64,000 bases of DNA from CAMBRQ01 sp945870325 (lineage in GTDB: Bacteria; Bacillota; Clostridia; Lachnospirales; Lachnospiraceae). The stretch is from contig NZ_JBNPMC010000015.1 of NCBI RefSeq assembly GCF_050313795.1, positions 1-64,000 of the forward strand, read 5' to 3'. Shown piece by piece: positions 26,624 through 36,500 of the stretch. The notes below the pieces were generated by a model. That model had not been told where the DNA came from. It saw only the letters and a program-made list of their open reading frames with translations, and did not search any database. A program made the position numbers and the translations under genes. Numbering within the stretch: the stretch's first letter is position 1; each line of letters starts with the position of its first letter.

Positions 26624-28609
26624 TTAATTCACAATCTTGTAGTACTCTCTTGCGGTCAATATAAACACAATTCCGTAGAATACTGCGAATACCGTCACCG
26701 TCGCTATTGTACATCCAAGGAACAACGGCACATTCACAAGATTCAGTACCGCCAGCAACTTCGTCACTACCTTGAATGCCACCGTAATGTGAATCACAGC
26801 CACCACTAACGGCAGGAAGAATACAGTAAGCACCTGGCTTCGAATGGAGCGTTTGACTTCTCGCTTGCTCATTCCCACCTTCTGCATAATCTGGTAGCGT
26901 TCTTTATCGTCATAGCCTTCGGAGATCTGCTTATAGTAGATGATAAGCACGGTCGCCATCAGGAACATAATGCCCAGATAAATACCGATGAACAACAAGC
27001 CTCCATACAGACTGTAGAATCCTTCTCGATTTAGTTCCCTGCCTTCACAGAAGCCAGCCTCCACTTCGTTCTCAATTCTGTTCTTCATAGTATCCATCAC
27101 TTTCAGACAGTCTTCTTCTTTGCCTTCCAAGTCAAAAGTCTCTTTGTAGGTAATTCCCGTCATCTGCGCCACCCAGTCTTCTTGCATATCACTGTCAGCA
27201 TAAGTATCATTTAATATCTCCTGTATTTGTGCGCGGTCCGGAAAGATTACGTAATAACTATTAACCACACTCGAATTATTCTTTGGCTCCAGTTTAAGAC
27301 TATCTAATTCCTTTACCACCTGATAATTCTTTTCCCCGATACAAACTATATCTTTTCCATAAGCCTCGCCTGTACAATACACATAAACTTCATCTTCTCC
27401 CAAGACTGCGCTCTTCCCCTCAATCTGATTATAATCTTCCACTGGAATCATATATAATTCGCAAACATCCGTATTAGAATAATCTCCATTTTCTTCCAGA
27501 CTAAATCCATCCTCTTTCTTGACTGCAGTCACAACTCCCTGATGATATTCCAAACGGTTCTTCGTTTTCACACCAGCCTTCTTAATCTCTTCCTCTATAA
27601 TCTGATGAACCTTCTTCTCTGACTCCGGCGTTGCTATATTAGTCTTAGCGACAAATTCCTGCGGAAATCTTGTATACAGCACATCATTCATTCCCACATA
27701 CAGCGATATCGTCGTAGATATCATCACCAACACCATCGTACTTAAGATACAGATATTCGCAAGCCCCACCGCATTCTGCTTCATACGGTAGATCATACCG
27801 GATACAGAGGTAAAATGTTTCGTCTTATAATAGTAATTCTTATTCTTTCGAAGCCCCTTAAGAAGGGCAATGCTCCCCGCAACGAACAAGGCATAAGTTC
27901 CTAATATAACACAGATCACTGCCACAAAAAAGTTCGTGATCGCAGACAGCGGCGCTTCTGTTGTAAGGGCAATATAATAGCCAACGCCAAGGGCAGCCAC
28001 ACCAAAAATCGTCAACACCCATTTGGTCTTCGGTTCTTTTTCGCCCTGACTGCCTCCATGCAGAAGTTCAATCGGATTGGCAAGTTTAATCTGAAGCAGA
28101 TTATAAATCAATGTCAGAACGAAGATGCCAACAAACAGAATCAATGTATATCCCAATGAAGCAACTGATATCTCAAACTTCATCCCTACATCATAATGCA
28201 GAAGTTTCAGCAAGATCAAATACATCAGTTTACTGAACACAATACCTCCGCCTATTCCGACACCAATGCTCACCACCGCCGTAATCAGCGTCTCAATCAA
28301 AAGCATCTTTGCAATATGCCGTTTCCCCATACCAAGGATATTATATACCCCAATCTCTTTCTTCCTTCTCTTAATCAGAAAACTGTTCGTATAGAATAAG
28401 AAAATCACTGCAAATACTATAATCACGCCTACGGCACATAATAAGACTGATTTCAGATTCCCATCTCCTACACTGGCATTCCTGGAGAGCGCATCCATAA
28501 TGTAATACATCATCACCGTCAAAATCGCTGTAAGAATGTATGGAACGTAGGTCTTCCGGTTGTTCTTCAAATTCGTCACTGCAAGTCTTGAATAAATAGA
28601 ACTACTCAC
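26624..28609 (-). CDS. BceB/FtsX-type ABC transporter permease
   Basis: This is an integral membrane subunit (661 aa) of a peptide-antibiotic resistance ABC system. It has one N-terminal span, a block of three spans each carrying FtsX features (IKRRKKEIGVYNILGMGKRHIAKM), a large extracellular domain between spans VII and VIII (residues about 310-530), and three C-terminal spans with YQIMQKVGMSKREVKRSI. This is the BceB architecture, in which the large external loop senses the peptide. The GTG at 28609 lies 8 nt after GGAGG and overlaps the ATPase gene by 8 nt. Confidence 0.88.
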   Translation of the reverse strand: MSSSIYSRLAVTNLKNNRKTYVPYILTAILTVMMYYIMDALSRNASVGDGNLKSVLLCAVGVIIVFAVIFLFYTNSFLIKRRKKEIGVYNILGMGKRHIAKMLLIETLITAVVSIGVGIGGGIVFSKLMYLILLKLLHYDVGMKFEISVASLGYTLILFVGIFVLTLIYNLLQIKLANPIELLHGGSQGEKEPKTKWVLTIFGVAALGVGYYIALTTEAPLSAITNFFVAVICVILGTYALFVAGSIALLKGLRKNKNYYYKTKHFTSVSGMIYRMKQNAVGLANICILSTMVLVMISTTISLYVGMNDVLYTRFPQEFVAKTNIATPESEKKVHQIIEEEIKKAGVKTKNRLEYHQGVVTAVKKEDGFSLEENGDYSNTDVCELYMIPVEDYNQIEGKSAVLGEDEVYVYCTGEAYGKDIVCIGEKNYQVVKELDSLKLEPKNNSSVVNSYYVIFPDRAQIQEILNDTYADSDMQEDWVAQMTGITYKETFDLEGKEEDCLKVMDTMKNRIENEVEAGFCEGRELNREGFYSLYGGLLFIGIYLGIMFLMATVLIIYYKQISEGYDDKERYQIMQKVGMSKREVKRSIRSQVLTVFFLPLVVAVIHITVAFKVVTKLLAVLNLVNVPLFLGCTIATVTVFAVFYGIVFILTAREYYKIVN

Positions 28610-29369
28610 CCCCGTCACCTCCCGTAGTCAGCACCGTCAGCGTATCCGAGATTTTCTGATACATCTGCTCATTGGTAAGGTTGCCTCTATATAATTGATG
28701 AAATACTTCCCCGTCTTTGATAAATAATACCCGTTTCGCATTGCTTGCCGCTTTCACGCTATGCGTAACCATCAGAATCGTCTGTCCTTCTGCATTAATC
28801 GTGGTAAATAGATTCAAAAGTCCATCTGCCGCCCTGGAATCCAGCGCCCCCGTAGGCTCATCTGCCAGGATCAGCTGAGGCTTGGTAATCAGCGCTCTCG
28901 CCACTGCCGCGCGCTGCTTCTGTCCTCCGGACACTTCGTATGGATATTTCTCCAGAAGTTCCAGGATTCCCAGTTTCTCTGCAATCGGCTTTATCTTCGC
29001 TTCCATCTCTTCGTATTTCTTTCCGGAAAGCACCAGCGGAAGGAAGATATTATCCTTAAGAGAAAACGTATCCAGAAGATTAAAGTCCTGAAACACGAAC
29101 CCCAGGTTCTGCCGCCGGAAAGCAGCAATCTCCTTTTCTTTCACCGCACTTAAGTCCTTTCCTTTCAGGTACACTTTACCTCCGGTCGGCTTATCTAGTG
29201 CCGCCAGAATATTAAGCAGTGTCGTCTTCCCGGAACCTGACTCTCCCATGATCGCCACATATTCCCGCGGCTCCACGGAGAAATTCACATTGCGAAGCGC
29301 CTCTACCTGATTACCGCCGAATCTGGTCGTGTATATTTTCTTTACATTTTTTACTTCTAATAGTGCCAT
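28602..29369 (-). CDS. BceA-type ABC transporter ATP-binding protein
   Basis: This is an ATPase of the MacB/BceA/LolD group (255 aa). Walker A is GESGSGKTT, the Q-loop is FVFQDFNLL, the signature is VSGGQKQR, Walker B is LILADEPTGALD, and the H-loop is MVTHS. It energises the FtsX-type permease encoded downstream. The ATG at 29369 (MALLEVKNVKKIY) matches the family start and follows AAAGGACGG. A promoter with an overlapping inverted repeat lies just upstream. Confidence 0.92.
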   Translation of the reverse strand: MALLEVKNVKKIYTTRFGGNQVEALRNVNFSVEPREYVAIMGESGSGKTTLLNILAALDKPTGGKVYLKGKDLSAVKEKEIAAFRRQNLGFVFQDFNLLDTFSLKDNIFLPLVLSGKKYEEMEAKIKPIAEKLGILELLEKYPYEVSGGQKQRAAVARALITKPQLILADEPTGALDSRAADGLLNLFTTINAEGQTILMVTHSVKAASNAKRVLFIKDGEVFHQLYRGNLTNEQMYQKISDTLTVLTTGGDGGE

Positions 29370-29423
29370 GTAACATTCCGTCCTTTCATTCGCTGTCTCT
29401 GTTGTATCTTTTTTACAAGTCAT

Positions 29424-29473
29424 ATTATATGAAATGAGGAAATGTCTTTCCATTGATTCAGGTGACATTTCCT
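29424..29473 (-). promoter_or_regulatory. Promoter and putative response-regulator operator
   Basis: On the minus strand, -35 TGGAAA (29447-29452) and -10 TATAAT (29424-29429) are 17 bp apart. A perfect 10-bp inverted repeat, AGGAAATGTC (29437-29446) and GACATTTCCT (29464-29473), brackets the -35. This is a likely control point for the ABC genes. BceR-type regulators bind inverted repeats just upstream of the -35, so the partly internal position here is unusual. Confidence 0.55.
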
Positions 29474-29483
29474 CTTCTTAATC

Positions 29484-30509
29484 TTACATTTTTGAAATAT
29501 TCCGTTCAAGCGCCAGATACACTTTTGTTCCCCTGCCGACCTCAGATTCGATCCAGATCTTATGCCGTAATTTATCCAGCACAGACTTGCACAGATACAA
29601 ACCGATCCCGGTTGATTTCTTATCCTTTCGCCCGTTATATCCGGTGAAGCCTTTTTCAAATACTCTTGGCAGGTCTTCCGGCTGTATGCCGATTCCGGTA
29701 TCTTCTATTATAAGCAGTTCTCTCCCTTGATAAGCATTCTCTCCCTCTTCCAGATAAATGGATATGCTGCCCTTCTTCGTATATTTCAACGCATTAGAGA
29801 GAATCTGCTCAATAACGAAGACCAGCCACTTCTCATCCGTCAGAACCATTTTCTCCAAAGGGCTATAATTCAACTTAATCTTCTGTAAGATGAACATCTG
29901 GGAATACTTGCGGACAGCCTGCTTCACGATCGAATCCAGTGAGTATTGCTCGAAAGACAGATCCGACGACAGTTCTTCCATGCGCAAATACGCAAGCACC
30001 ATCTCCACATACTGTTCCACCTTGAACAACTCCATCTTCATATCTTTGGAATAAGACTGTTCCTCTGGATGTTCTTCGTCATACGTCTGAATCAGTACAT
30101 GCATCGCCGCAATCGGCGTCTTAATCTGATGCACCCACATACTATAATAATCGGTCATTGCCTGTCTGGATATGCGATTAGAAGATTCCATCTCCAGTTT
30201 CGTTTCATAGAGAGTTACCACCATCCTCTGATACTCCTCCTCCAAAAGAGTCGCAGGATTGCCCAGAGACTCCAGCCCTGAACTCAGTTGCCGTTCTGCT
30301 TCCAGCAGTTTATTGTAACGTCTCACGTAGCGGATAAAATCCACTACACCATATAGAACCAGCCATATCACAGACAAAAGGAACGCATAATTCACAGCAT
30401 CCGTACGGATATCATATAAGAAGAAAATCACGAAAAACACGCCTATGAACCCTGCATAGAGACAGATATCTTTCATATGTTCTTTTAAAAATGCCTTTAC
30501 AATCCGCAT
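29484..30509 (-). CDS. BceS-type sensor histidine kinase
   Basis: This is a 341-aa membrane kinase. Two closely spaced N-terminal spans have almost no extracellular loop, which is the intramembrane-sensing layout of BceS kinases that read transporter flux. The phospho-acceptor His is in MWVHQIKTPIAAM, the N box is EQILSNALKYT, and the G boxes are DTGIGI and STGIGLYL. It overlaps the response regulator gene by 13 nt. Confidence 0.9.
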   Translation of the reverse strand: MRIVKAFLKEHMKDICLYAGFIGVFFVIFFLYDIRTDAVNYAFLLSVIWLVLYGVVDFIRYVRRYNKLLEAERQLSSGLESLGNPATLLEEEYQRMVVTLYETKLEMESSNRISRQAMTDYYSMWVHQIKTPIAAMHVLIQTYDEEHPEEQSYSKDMKMELFKVEQYVEMVLAYLRMEELSSDLSFEQYSLDSIVKQAVRKYSQMFILQKIKLNYSPLEKMVLTDEKWLVFVIEQILSNALKYTKKGSISIYLEEGENAYQGRELLIIEDTGIGIQPEDLPRVFEKGFTGYNGRKDKKSTGIGLYLCKSVLDKLRHKIWIESEVGRGTKVYLALERNISKM

Positions 30510-31180
30510 AATTCCACCATATATCCAATTCCTTTTTTCGTCCGAACCATAGAGCCAAGCCCCATAAGTTCCAACTTTTTCCGAAGTCTTGCAACATTCA
30601 CCGTCAAAGTATTATCATCAATGAACTCGTCACTCTCCCAGAGTCTTGTAATAATTGCATCTCGGGATACAATCTTTCCTGCATTTTCCATCAGTATCTG
30701 CAAGATCCTGAACTCATTCTTAGTCAGTTCCATCTTCTGACCATGATACGCTACCGTTGCATCGCTTAAATTCAGCACTACGCCATGATACTCCATCACA
30801 TTCATCGTTCCCTGGAACGAATAAGCCCGTCTTAAGATTGCCTGCACCTTGGCGGTCACCACATTCAGATCAAACGGCTTCTCAATGAATTCATCACCGC
30901 CCATGTTCATTGCCATAACAATATTCATATTGTCATTCGCAGAAGACAAGAAGATAATCGGAATCTTGGACACCTTTCTGATCTCCTGGCACCAGTGGAA
31001 ACCATTAAAAAACGGAAGCACAATATCCAGAAGTACCAATTGCGGATCATATTCCAGGAATTGTTCCAGTATATTCTTGAAATCTTCTATACATCTCGTC
31101 TCATAATTCCATTTTTCCAGATGTGAAGCAAGGGCATTGGCAATGGTTGCATCATCCTCAATAATCAATATCTTATGCAT
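30497..31180 (-). CDS. OmpR/BceR-type response regulator
   Basis: This is a 227-aa regulator. The receiver domain has the acidic pocket IIEDDA, the phospho-Asp in LVLLDIVLPFFNG, and the Lys in EKPFD. The C-terminal winged helix (MELTKNEFRILQILMENAGKIVSRDAIITRLW, VNVARLRKKLE) binds DNA. The true start is the ATG at 31180 (MHKILIIEDD), behind AAGGAG. It is first in the module order regulator, kinase, ATPase, permease. Confidence 0.92.
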   Translation of the reverse strand: MHKILIIEDDATIANALASHLEKWNYETRCIEDFKNILEQFLEYDPQLVLLDIVLPFFNGFHWCQEIRKVSKIPIIFLSSANDNMNIVMAMNMGGDEFIEKPFDLNVVTAKVQAILRRAYSFQGTMNVMEYHGVVLNLSDATVAYHGQKMELTKNEFRILQILMENAGKIVSRDAIITRLWESDEFIDDNTLTVNVARLRKKLELMGLGSMVRTKKGIGYMVELCGL

Positions 31181-31280
31181 AATCTTCTCCTTGGCTTTTT
31201 CAAATACAGTGTACAAGATTTTTACATTTATGTGTACTATTTTTGATATTTCTTCAGAAAATTTCAGAAATTCTTAACAG

Positions 31281-31322
31281 ATCGGGGACGGGGTTTTTTT
31301 CAATTTCCCCCGTCCCCGATTC
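31281..31322. repeat. GC-rich stem-loop repeat, copy B
   Basis: Perfect 14-bp arms, GATCGGGGACGGGG (31281-31294) and its complement (31309-31322), flank a 14-nt T-rich loop. It is related to copy A at 26474-26508. The two copies bracket the BceRS-BceAB module. Confidence 0.75.
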
Positions 31323-31347
31323 GATTTGCCGTGTCCCTTTTTGAATT

Positions 31348-31998
31348 CTAATGAAAATAATGATCTCCTATCTTCATTCCATATCCGCCCTTATCAAAAT
31401 ACAGGCATCCTCCCACAGGATTCGCTCCTGCAAGTGCATCGGCTGCCGCCTGCATGGCTGTCGCCGTATATCCGCCGGAATTCCTTACCTTGTCCAGCCA
31501 TCCGGTAGATGCCGGGCCAAACTGCCCGTTCTGATAGATCACTTCTTCAATACTATTCGGATAGACTCCGCTGTTCACACGATTCATAACTACCGCGCCA
31601 ACTGCAACCTGACCTTCATATGGCTGGTTTCCCGCCTCGCAGAAGATGATGGATGCAAGAAGTGCCTGCTGCTGTTCTCTTAATGCCTGTGCCTCTCGTT
31701 CTGCCTGTTCCCTTGCAGCCTGCTCCTTTGCTTCCTGCTCTCTTCTTGCTGCTTCCTCTGCTGCTTTCTGCTGACTTGCTTCTACTGTCTCTACTGCTGT
31801 CGCTACGAATTCCACCGGTGCAGTCTGCAAAGCATTCATCTGTTCGTCAGTTGCTGCAACTTCCGCACTGCTGACAATACTTGTTACCTCCTGAGTTTCC
31901 GGCTGCAAAGAGGCTGCCTGGCTGGTGAATCCCGCCGCCATCAGAGAACATGCCGAAAAAAACATGAACATCGAATTCAGTCTCTTATTTTTTATCAT
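31348..31998 (-). CDS. SleB-type cell wall hydrolase
   Basis: This is a 216-aa secreted hydrolase. A signal peptide (residues 1-28, ending near SQAAS) is followed by an Ala/Glu/Gln-rich coiled-coil region (residues about 65-110). The Hydrolase_2 (SleB/CwlJ) domain then carries the catalytic Glu in SIIFCEAGNQPYEGQVAVGAVVMNRV and ends with GCLYFDKGGYGMKIGDHYFH. It probably cleaves peptidoglycan during growth or spore germination. The ATG at 31998 follows AGGAGG at 10 nt; a TTG one codon earlier is possible. Confidence 0.9.
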   Translation of the reverse strand: MIKNKRLNSMFMFFSACSLMAAGFTSQAASLQPETQEVTSIVSSAEVAATDEQMNALQTAPVEFVATAVETVEASQQKAAEEAARREQEAKEQAAREQAEREAQALREQQQALLASIIFCEAGNQPYEGQVAVGAVVMNRVNSGVYPNSIEEVIYQNGQFGPASTGWLDKVRNSGGYTATAMQAAADALAGANPVGGCLYFDKGGYGMKIGDHYFH

Positions 31999-32168
31999 CA
32001 ATTTTATACCCTCCTATAATTGCAATGTTTAACATTGTTTTAATAAAGTATATTCAACTTTTTTCAACTTTATTACAATTATTACGAATTTGTTACAATT
32101 CACAACGAAGGGTATCTTAACATACCTTTTTAAGTCTGTCAACAAAAAAGTTGCTTTTATTTACGTTT

Positions 32169-32606
32169 TTAAATTGCTTCACGCTTACAATATGCTCTTA
32201 CCGTCAGCCACAGGAATACAGGAACTTCAACCAATTCTGCCGCTACCATCAGATAAGGAGTCCAGATAACTTCCGATTCTGTCCGTGCATATCCCATCTC
32301 CTGATACTCCAAATCTTCCATTTCTTCTTCCGGCAAGACATCCTTTCGCTTCCTCCACATGTCCGCACATGTATTTGCTGCCACTATATATAAGAATGCC
32401 CGGAATCTTCCCTGGTTCTGATACCTGGGAAAATACCTGAATACCTTCAGAAATGTCTCCTGTACTGCATCCTTTGCCGTCTCTTTATCAGGGCAATGAT
32501 AAATGCAGAATCTGAAAATATCACTGTAATACATAGATACCAGTTCCTCGAATCCGGAAGCATCTCCCTTCTTTATCTGTTTCAATAGTTCCTTTTCGCG
32601 CGTCAA
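32169..32606 (-). CDS. ECF-type sigma factor lacking region 4 (truncated or fused)
   Basis: Residues 1 to about 95 are a clear sigma-70 region 2 (FEELVSMYYSDIFRFCIYHC, AKDAVQETFLKVFRYFPRY, FRAFLYIVAANTCADMWRKRK). Region 4, the -35-binding helix-turn-helix expected in the last 60 residues, is absent. The C terminus is instead a hydrophobic span (YLMVAAELVEVPVFLWLTVRAY) ending KREAI. A deletion joining the sigma gene to the end of a neighbouring membrane-protein gene would explain this. It may be a remnant or a membrane-tethered regulator. The length is 145 aa against the usual 160-190. Confidence 0.65.
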   Translation of the reverse strand: MTREKELLKQIKKGDASGFEELVSMYYSDIFRFCIYHCPDKETAKDAVQETFLKVFRYFPRYQNQGRFRAFLYIVAANTCADMWRKRKDVLPEEEMEDLEYQEMGYARTESEVIWTPYLMVAAELVEVPVFLWLTVRAYCKREAI

Positions 32607-32721
32607 GATTCTTCCTCCTAAGTCTCTCTAAAGGGCGTCCCCTATATAAGATAACGCATTATGAGGGTGAAATGATTAAAATATGGGAATTTAGTTCTTG
32701 AAGAGTATATGTGGAGTGTAC

Positions 32722-33020
32722 GGCAGAAAGGGACAGTATGGCAGTTCATATCCGACTCCAATCGCCTACAATTCGTAGGTTCAAAAGAGGTCTGGAATCA
32801 GGAATCGAATGTAATCGTCGGAGAAAATCTGAAAGATTTTTCCGACTCAGACATTCTTGAATTCTGTGCTTGTGGCACAGAATTCATCCTGATTTCAGAC
32901 CTCTTTTTTACCAACGGATTGTACGGTTCTTCTACGGATATGAACTGCCATACTACCCCTCTCTGCCTGACATTCTTATGTGTAACTCTTCATGAACGGA
33001 GAGGATTCCTGGCGGGGATG
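32722..33020. repeat. Palindromic intergenic repeat, expanded copy
   Basis: This is non-coding DNA with a large imperfect palindrome. 32722-32753 pairs with 32936-32967 (29 of 32), and 32783-32810 pairs with 32881-32908. Inside are two further hairpins at 32817-32846 and 32859-32885 (11-bp perfect arms GAATTCTGTGC). 32722-32800 and 32959-33020 together match, in inverted orientation, the continuous copy at 33310-33463. The open frames across it are not credible genes. Confidence 0.7.
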
Positions 33021-33309
33021 TGGGAGGAAGGGTATGGGATGGGTAACAGATTAGGAGTGGAACGGATTTATATTCATGAAGTAAACAGGAATTTCGTGTT
33101 TAAGACACAGATTAATGAAGGTAATATGCTTTGTCTGCAATTTTTTGTCATTGTATATAGCAGATGTACTTTTCTAAATTAGTTGACAGGTATGCGCATA
33201 GACCGGCTTATGATCTGCACTATATTACATACCGTAAGGCGAGTTTTTCTACGCTAAGGTATGTAAATCCACTTTTCCATATAGATACCAGCCAACACCG
33301 TTCCACACC
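33021..33309. other. Gene-less spacer between repeat copies
   Basis: No gene is recognised. The segment is AT-richer than the repeats. It includes an inverted repeat near 33225-33265 (GGTATGTAA, as TTACATACC at 33226-33234 and GGTATGTAA at 33258-33266), consistent with further secondary structure. Confidence 0.4.
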
Positions 33310-33463
33310 CATCCTCACCAGGAATCCCCCACAGTTTATAAAGAGTTCCCCCCAAAGAATGTCAGGCATAGAGGGCAGATGGGACGGTTCCATGCCTCTC
33401 TTGAACTTACGGCTTGTAGGCGACTGATCCCGGTGTGGAACCACCCCATCTGCCCTCTGTGCC
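33310..33463 (-). repeat. Palindromic intergenic repeat, continuous copy
   Basis: Read on the minus strand from 33463, this copy begins GGCACAGAGGGCAGATGG, passes CAGTCGCCTACAA and AAGTTCAAGAGAGG, and continues through CTGACATTCTT to GGATTCCTGGTGAGGATG. Its first 28 nt pair with 33365-33392. About 70 percent of bases match the copy starting at 32722 on the plus strand. It lies 38 nt from the carB stop. Confidence 0.7.
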
Positions 33464-33501
33464 GTCCACTCTTCATCCAACTCTTACTAAACTAAATTCC
33501 C

Positions 33502-36500
33502 CTATATCGTCGCAATATCAATCAACGCCAATTTCTTAATATCCGTATTCTCCAGACTGGTAATCAATGCCTCTGCCGTATCAATCGCTGTCAGCACATT
33601 CACACCCGTCTCGATCGCATTTCTGCGGATCACGAATCCATCTCTGGATCTGTCTGCTCCCTGCGGCGGCGTATCAATAACCAGATCAATCTTATGACCA
33701 AGGATCAGATCCATAAGATTCGGAGATTCCTGCTCGATCTTATTAACCGCATTTGCCTTCACTCCGCCTGCCTTCAGTGCCTCTGCCGTACCCTTTGTCG
33801 CAAAAATACGATAGCCGATCTTCTCGAATCTACGCCCAATCTCTACTGCCTCTTCCTTATCCTCATCACGTACAGTCATAATCATATTCTTGTACTTTGG
33901 AAGTTTGATACCTGCACCAAGGAAAGCTTTATAAAGCGCCTCGTCGAACGTTTTAGCGATACCCAGACATTCTCCCGTAGACTTCATCTCTGGTCCAAGG
34001 CTGATATCTGCGCCACGGATCTTCTCGAAGGAGAATACCGGCATCTTTACAGCAAAATAATCTGCCTCTGGCTGCAATCCCGGCGTGTATCCCAAGTCTT
34101 TGATCTTGCTTCCAATAATTACCTTCGTTGCCAGCGGTACAATCGGGATTCCCGTCACCTTGCTGATGTATGGAACCGTACGGCTGGAACGCGGATTCAC
34201 TTCGATGACGTATACATCTTCTCCACACACGATAAACTGAATATTGATCAGTCCGATTACATGCAGTGACTGAGCCAGTTTCTTCGTATAATCCTCAATC
34301 GTACGCTTCGTCTTCTCAGAGATACTCTGTGCCGGATATACGGAGATACTGTCACCAGAATGGATTCCGGCACGCTCAATATGCTCCATAATGCCAGGAA
34401 TCAAGATATCCTCGCCGTCACATACGGCATCTACTTCAATCTCTTTCCCCTGCAGATACTTATCTACCAGAATCGGATGATCCTGTGCAATCCGATTAAT
34501 GATACCGATAAATTCATCAATATCGTGGTCATTAATTGCAATCTGCATTCCCTGGCCTCCAAGCACGTAAGAAGGCCGAACCAGTACCGGATATCCCAGT
34601 CTGTTCGCAACTTCTTTCGCCTCTTCTGCGGTAAATACGGTGCCTCCGGTCGGTCTTGGGATTCCACATTTCTCCAGAATCTCATCGAACAGCTCACGGT
34701 CCTCTGCCGCATCAACATTCTCTGCAGAAGTTCCAAGGATCGGCACCCCCATCTTCATCAGAGACTCTGTCAGTTTGATCGCCGTCTGTCCGCCGAACTG
34801 CACAACTGCTCCATCCGGCTTCTCCAGATCCACGATGCTCTCCACATCTTCCGGTGTCAGCGGCTCAAAATACAATTTATCCGCAATATCGAAGTCAGTA
34901 CTAACCGTCTCCGGGTTATTATTTACAATAATCGTCTCGTATCCTTCTTTGGCAAATGCCCATGTACAATGTACGGAACAAAAGTCGAACTCGATTCCCT
35001 GCCCGATACGGATCGGTCCTGAACCAAGCACCAGCACCTTCTTCTTGCCAGAAGTCTCTGCCACCTCATTCTCACTTCCAAATACAGAATAATAATAAGG
35101 TGTCTCGGCTGCGAATTCTGCCGCACAAGTATCAACCATCTTATAAGAAGCCGTAATTCCATACTCATGTCTTAAGTCATGAACCTTACGCTCATCAAGA
35201 CCAGTCAGTCTCGCGATTACATTGTCCGGGAACTCCAGACGCTTCGCTTCTTTCAAAAGTTCCTTATCAAGTCCAACATTACCTGCTGCAACCTTCGGCG
35301 CGCATGCCTTCAGGGACTGCTCCATCTCTACCAGAATCGCAATCTTATCAATGAACCATTTATCAATCTTCGTAATCTCGTGAATCTGATCATAGGAGAT
35401 GCCGCGGCGGATTGCCTCCGCAATCTTCCAGATTCTCTGGTCATCTACTACTGCCAGTTCCTCTAACAAATCCTCTCTTGATAAATGAGAGAAATCATAA
35501 GACAATAGGCTATCCACATGCTGCTCCAGAGAACGAATGGCTTTCATAAGAGCCCCTTCAAAATTATCACAGATACTCATAACCTCTCCGGTCGCTTTCA
35601 TCTGCGTGGTCAGCGTACGCTTCGCGCTGATGAACTTATCGAACGGAAGTCTTGGTATCTTTACAACGCAGTAATCCAGCATCGGCTCAAAACTTGCATA
35701 CGTCTTCTTAGTAACTGCATTCTTGATCTCATCCAGCGTATATCCAAGTGCAATCTTAGCAGCAACCTTGGCAATCGGATATCCCGTCGCCTTAGAGGCC
35801 AGCGCAGAAGAACGGCTGACACGAGGGTTCACTTCGATCACACAATATTCGAATGTCTCCGGGTGCAGCGCATACTGAACATTACACCCACCAGTAATAT
35901 TCAACTCACTGATGATATTCAGCGCAGAAGTACGCAGCATCTGATACTCCTTATCCCCAAGAGTCTGTGAAGGTGCAACAACGATACTGTCACCAGTGTG
36001 CACACCAACCGGGTCAATATTCTCCATATTACATACGGTAATGCAGTTGCCATTGCTGTCACGCATCACCTCATACTCAATCTCTTTCCATCCGGCGATA
36101 CAACGCTCCACCAACACCTGTCCAACACGGGACAGACGAAGTCCATTCTCCAGAATCTCCACCAACTGAGTTCTGTCATGGGCGATACCGCCGCCGCTCC
36201 CGCCCAAAGTATATGCCGGACGAAGCACAACCGGGAATCCAATCTCCTCTGCAAATCTGATACCATCTTCCACAGTCTCAACCACCAGAGATGCCGCACA
36301 AGGCTCACCGATCTTCTCCATAGTCGTCTTAAATTCCAGACGGTCTTCCGCCTTCTTAATTGTCTCAGAAGTCGTTCCGATCAGACGCACATTATTACGC
36401 TTCAGGAAGCCATTTTCCTCAAGTTCCATAGCAAGGTTCAAAGCGGCCTGTCCGCCCAGGGTTGGGAGGACGCTGTCCGGCTTCTCTTTTAAGATCAACT

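Noticed and set aside
32709..33182. Open frame of 157 codons on the plus strand
   Set aside because: It runs through the palindromic repeat tract, has no ribosome binding site, and its composition is explained by the repeats.
33220..33480. Open frame of 86 codons on the minus strand
   Set aside because: It is the translation of the repeat copy (33310-33463); similar peptides arise wherever such repeats occur.
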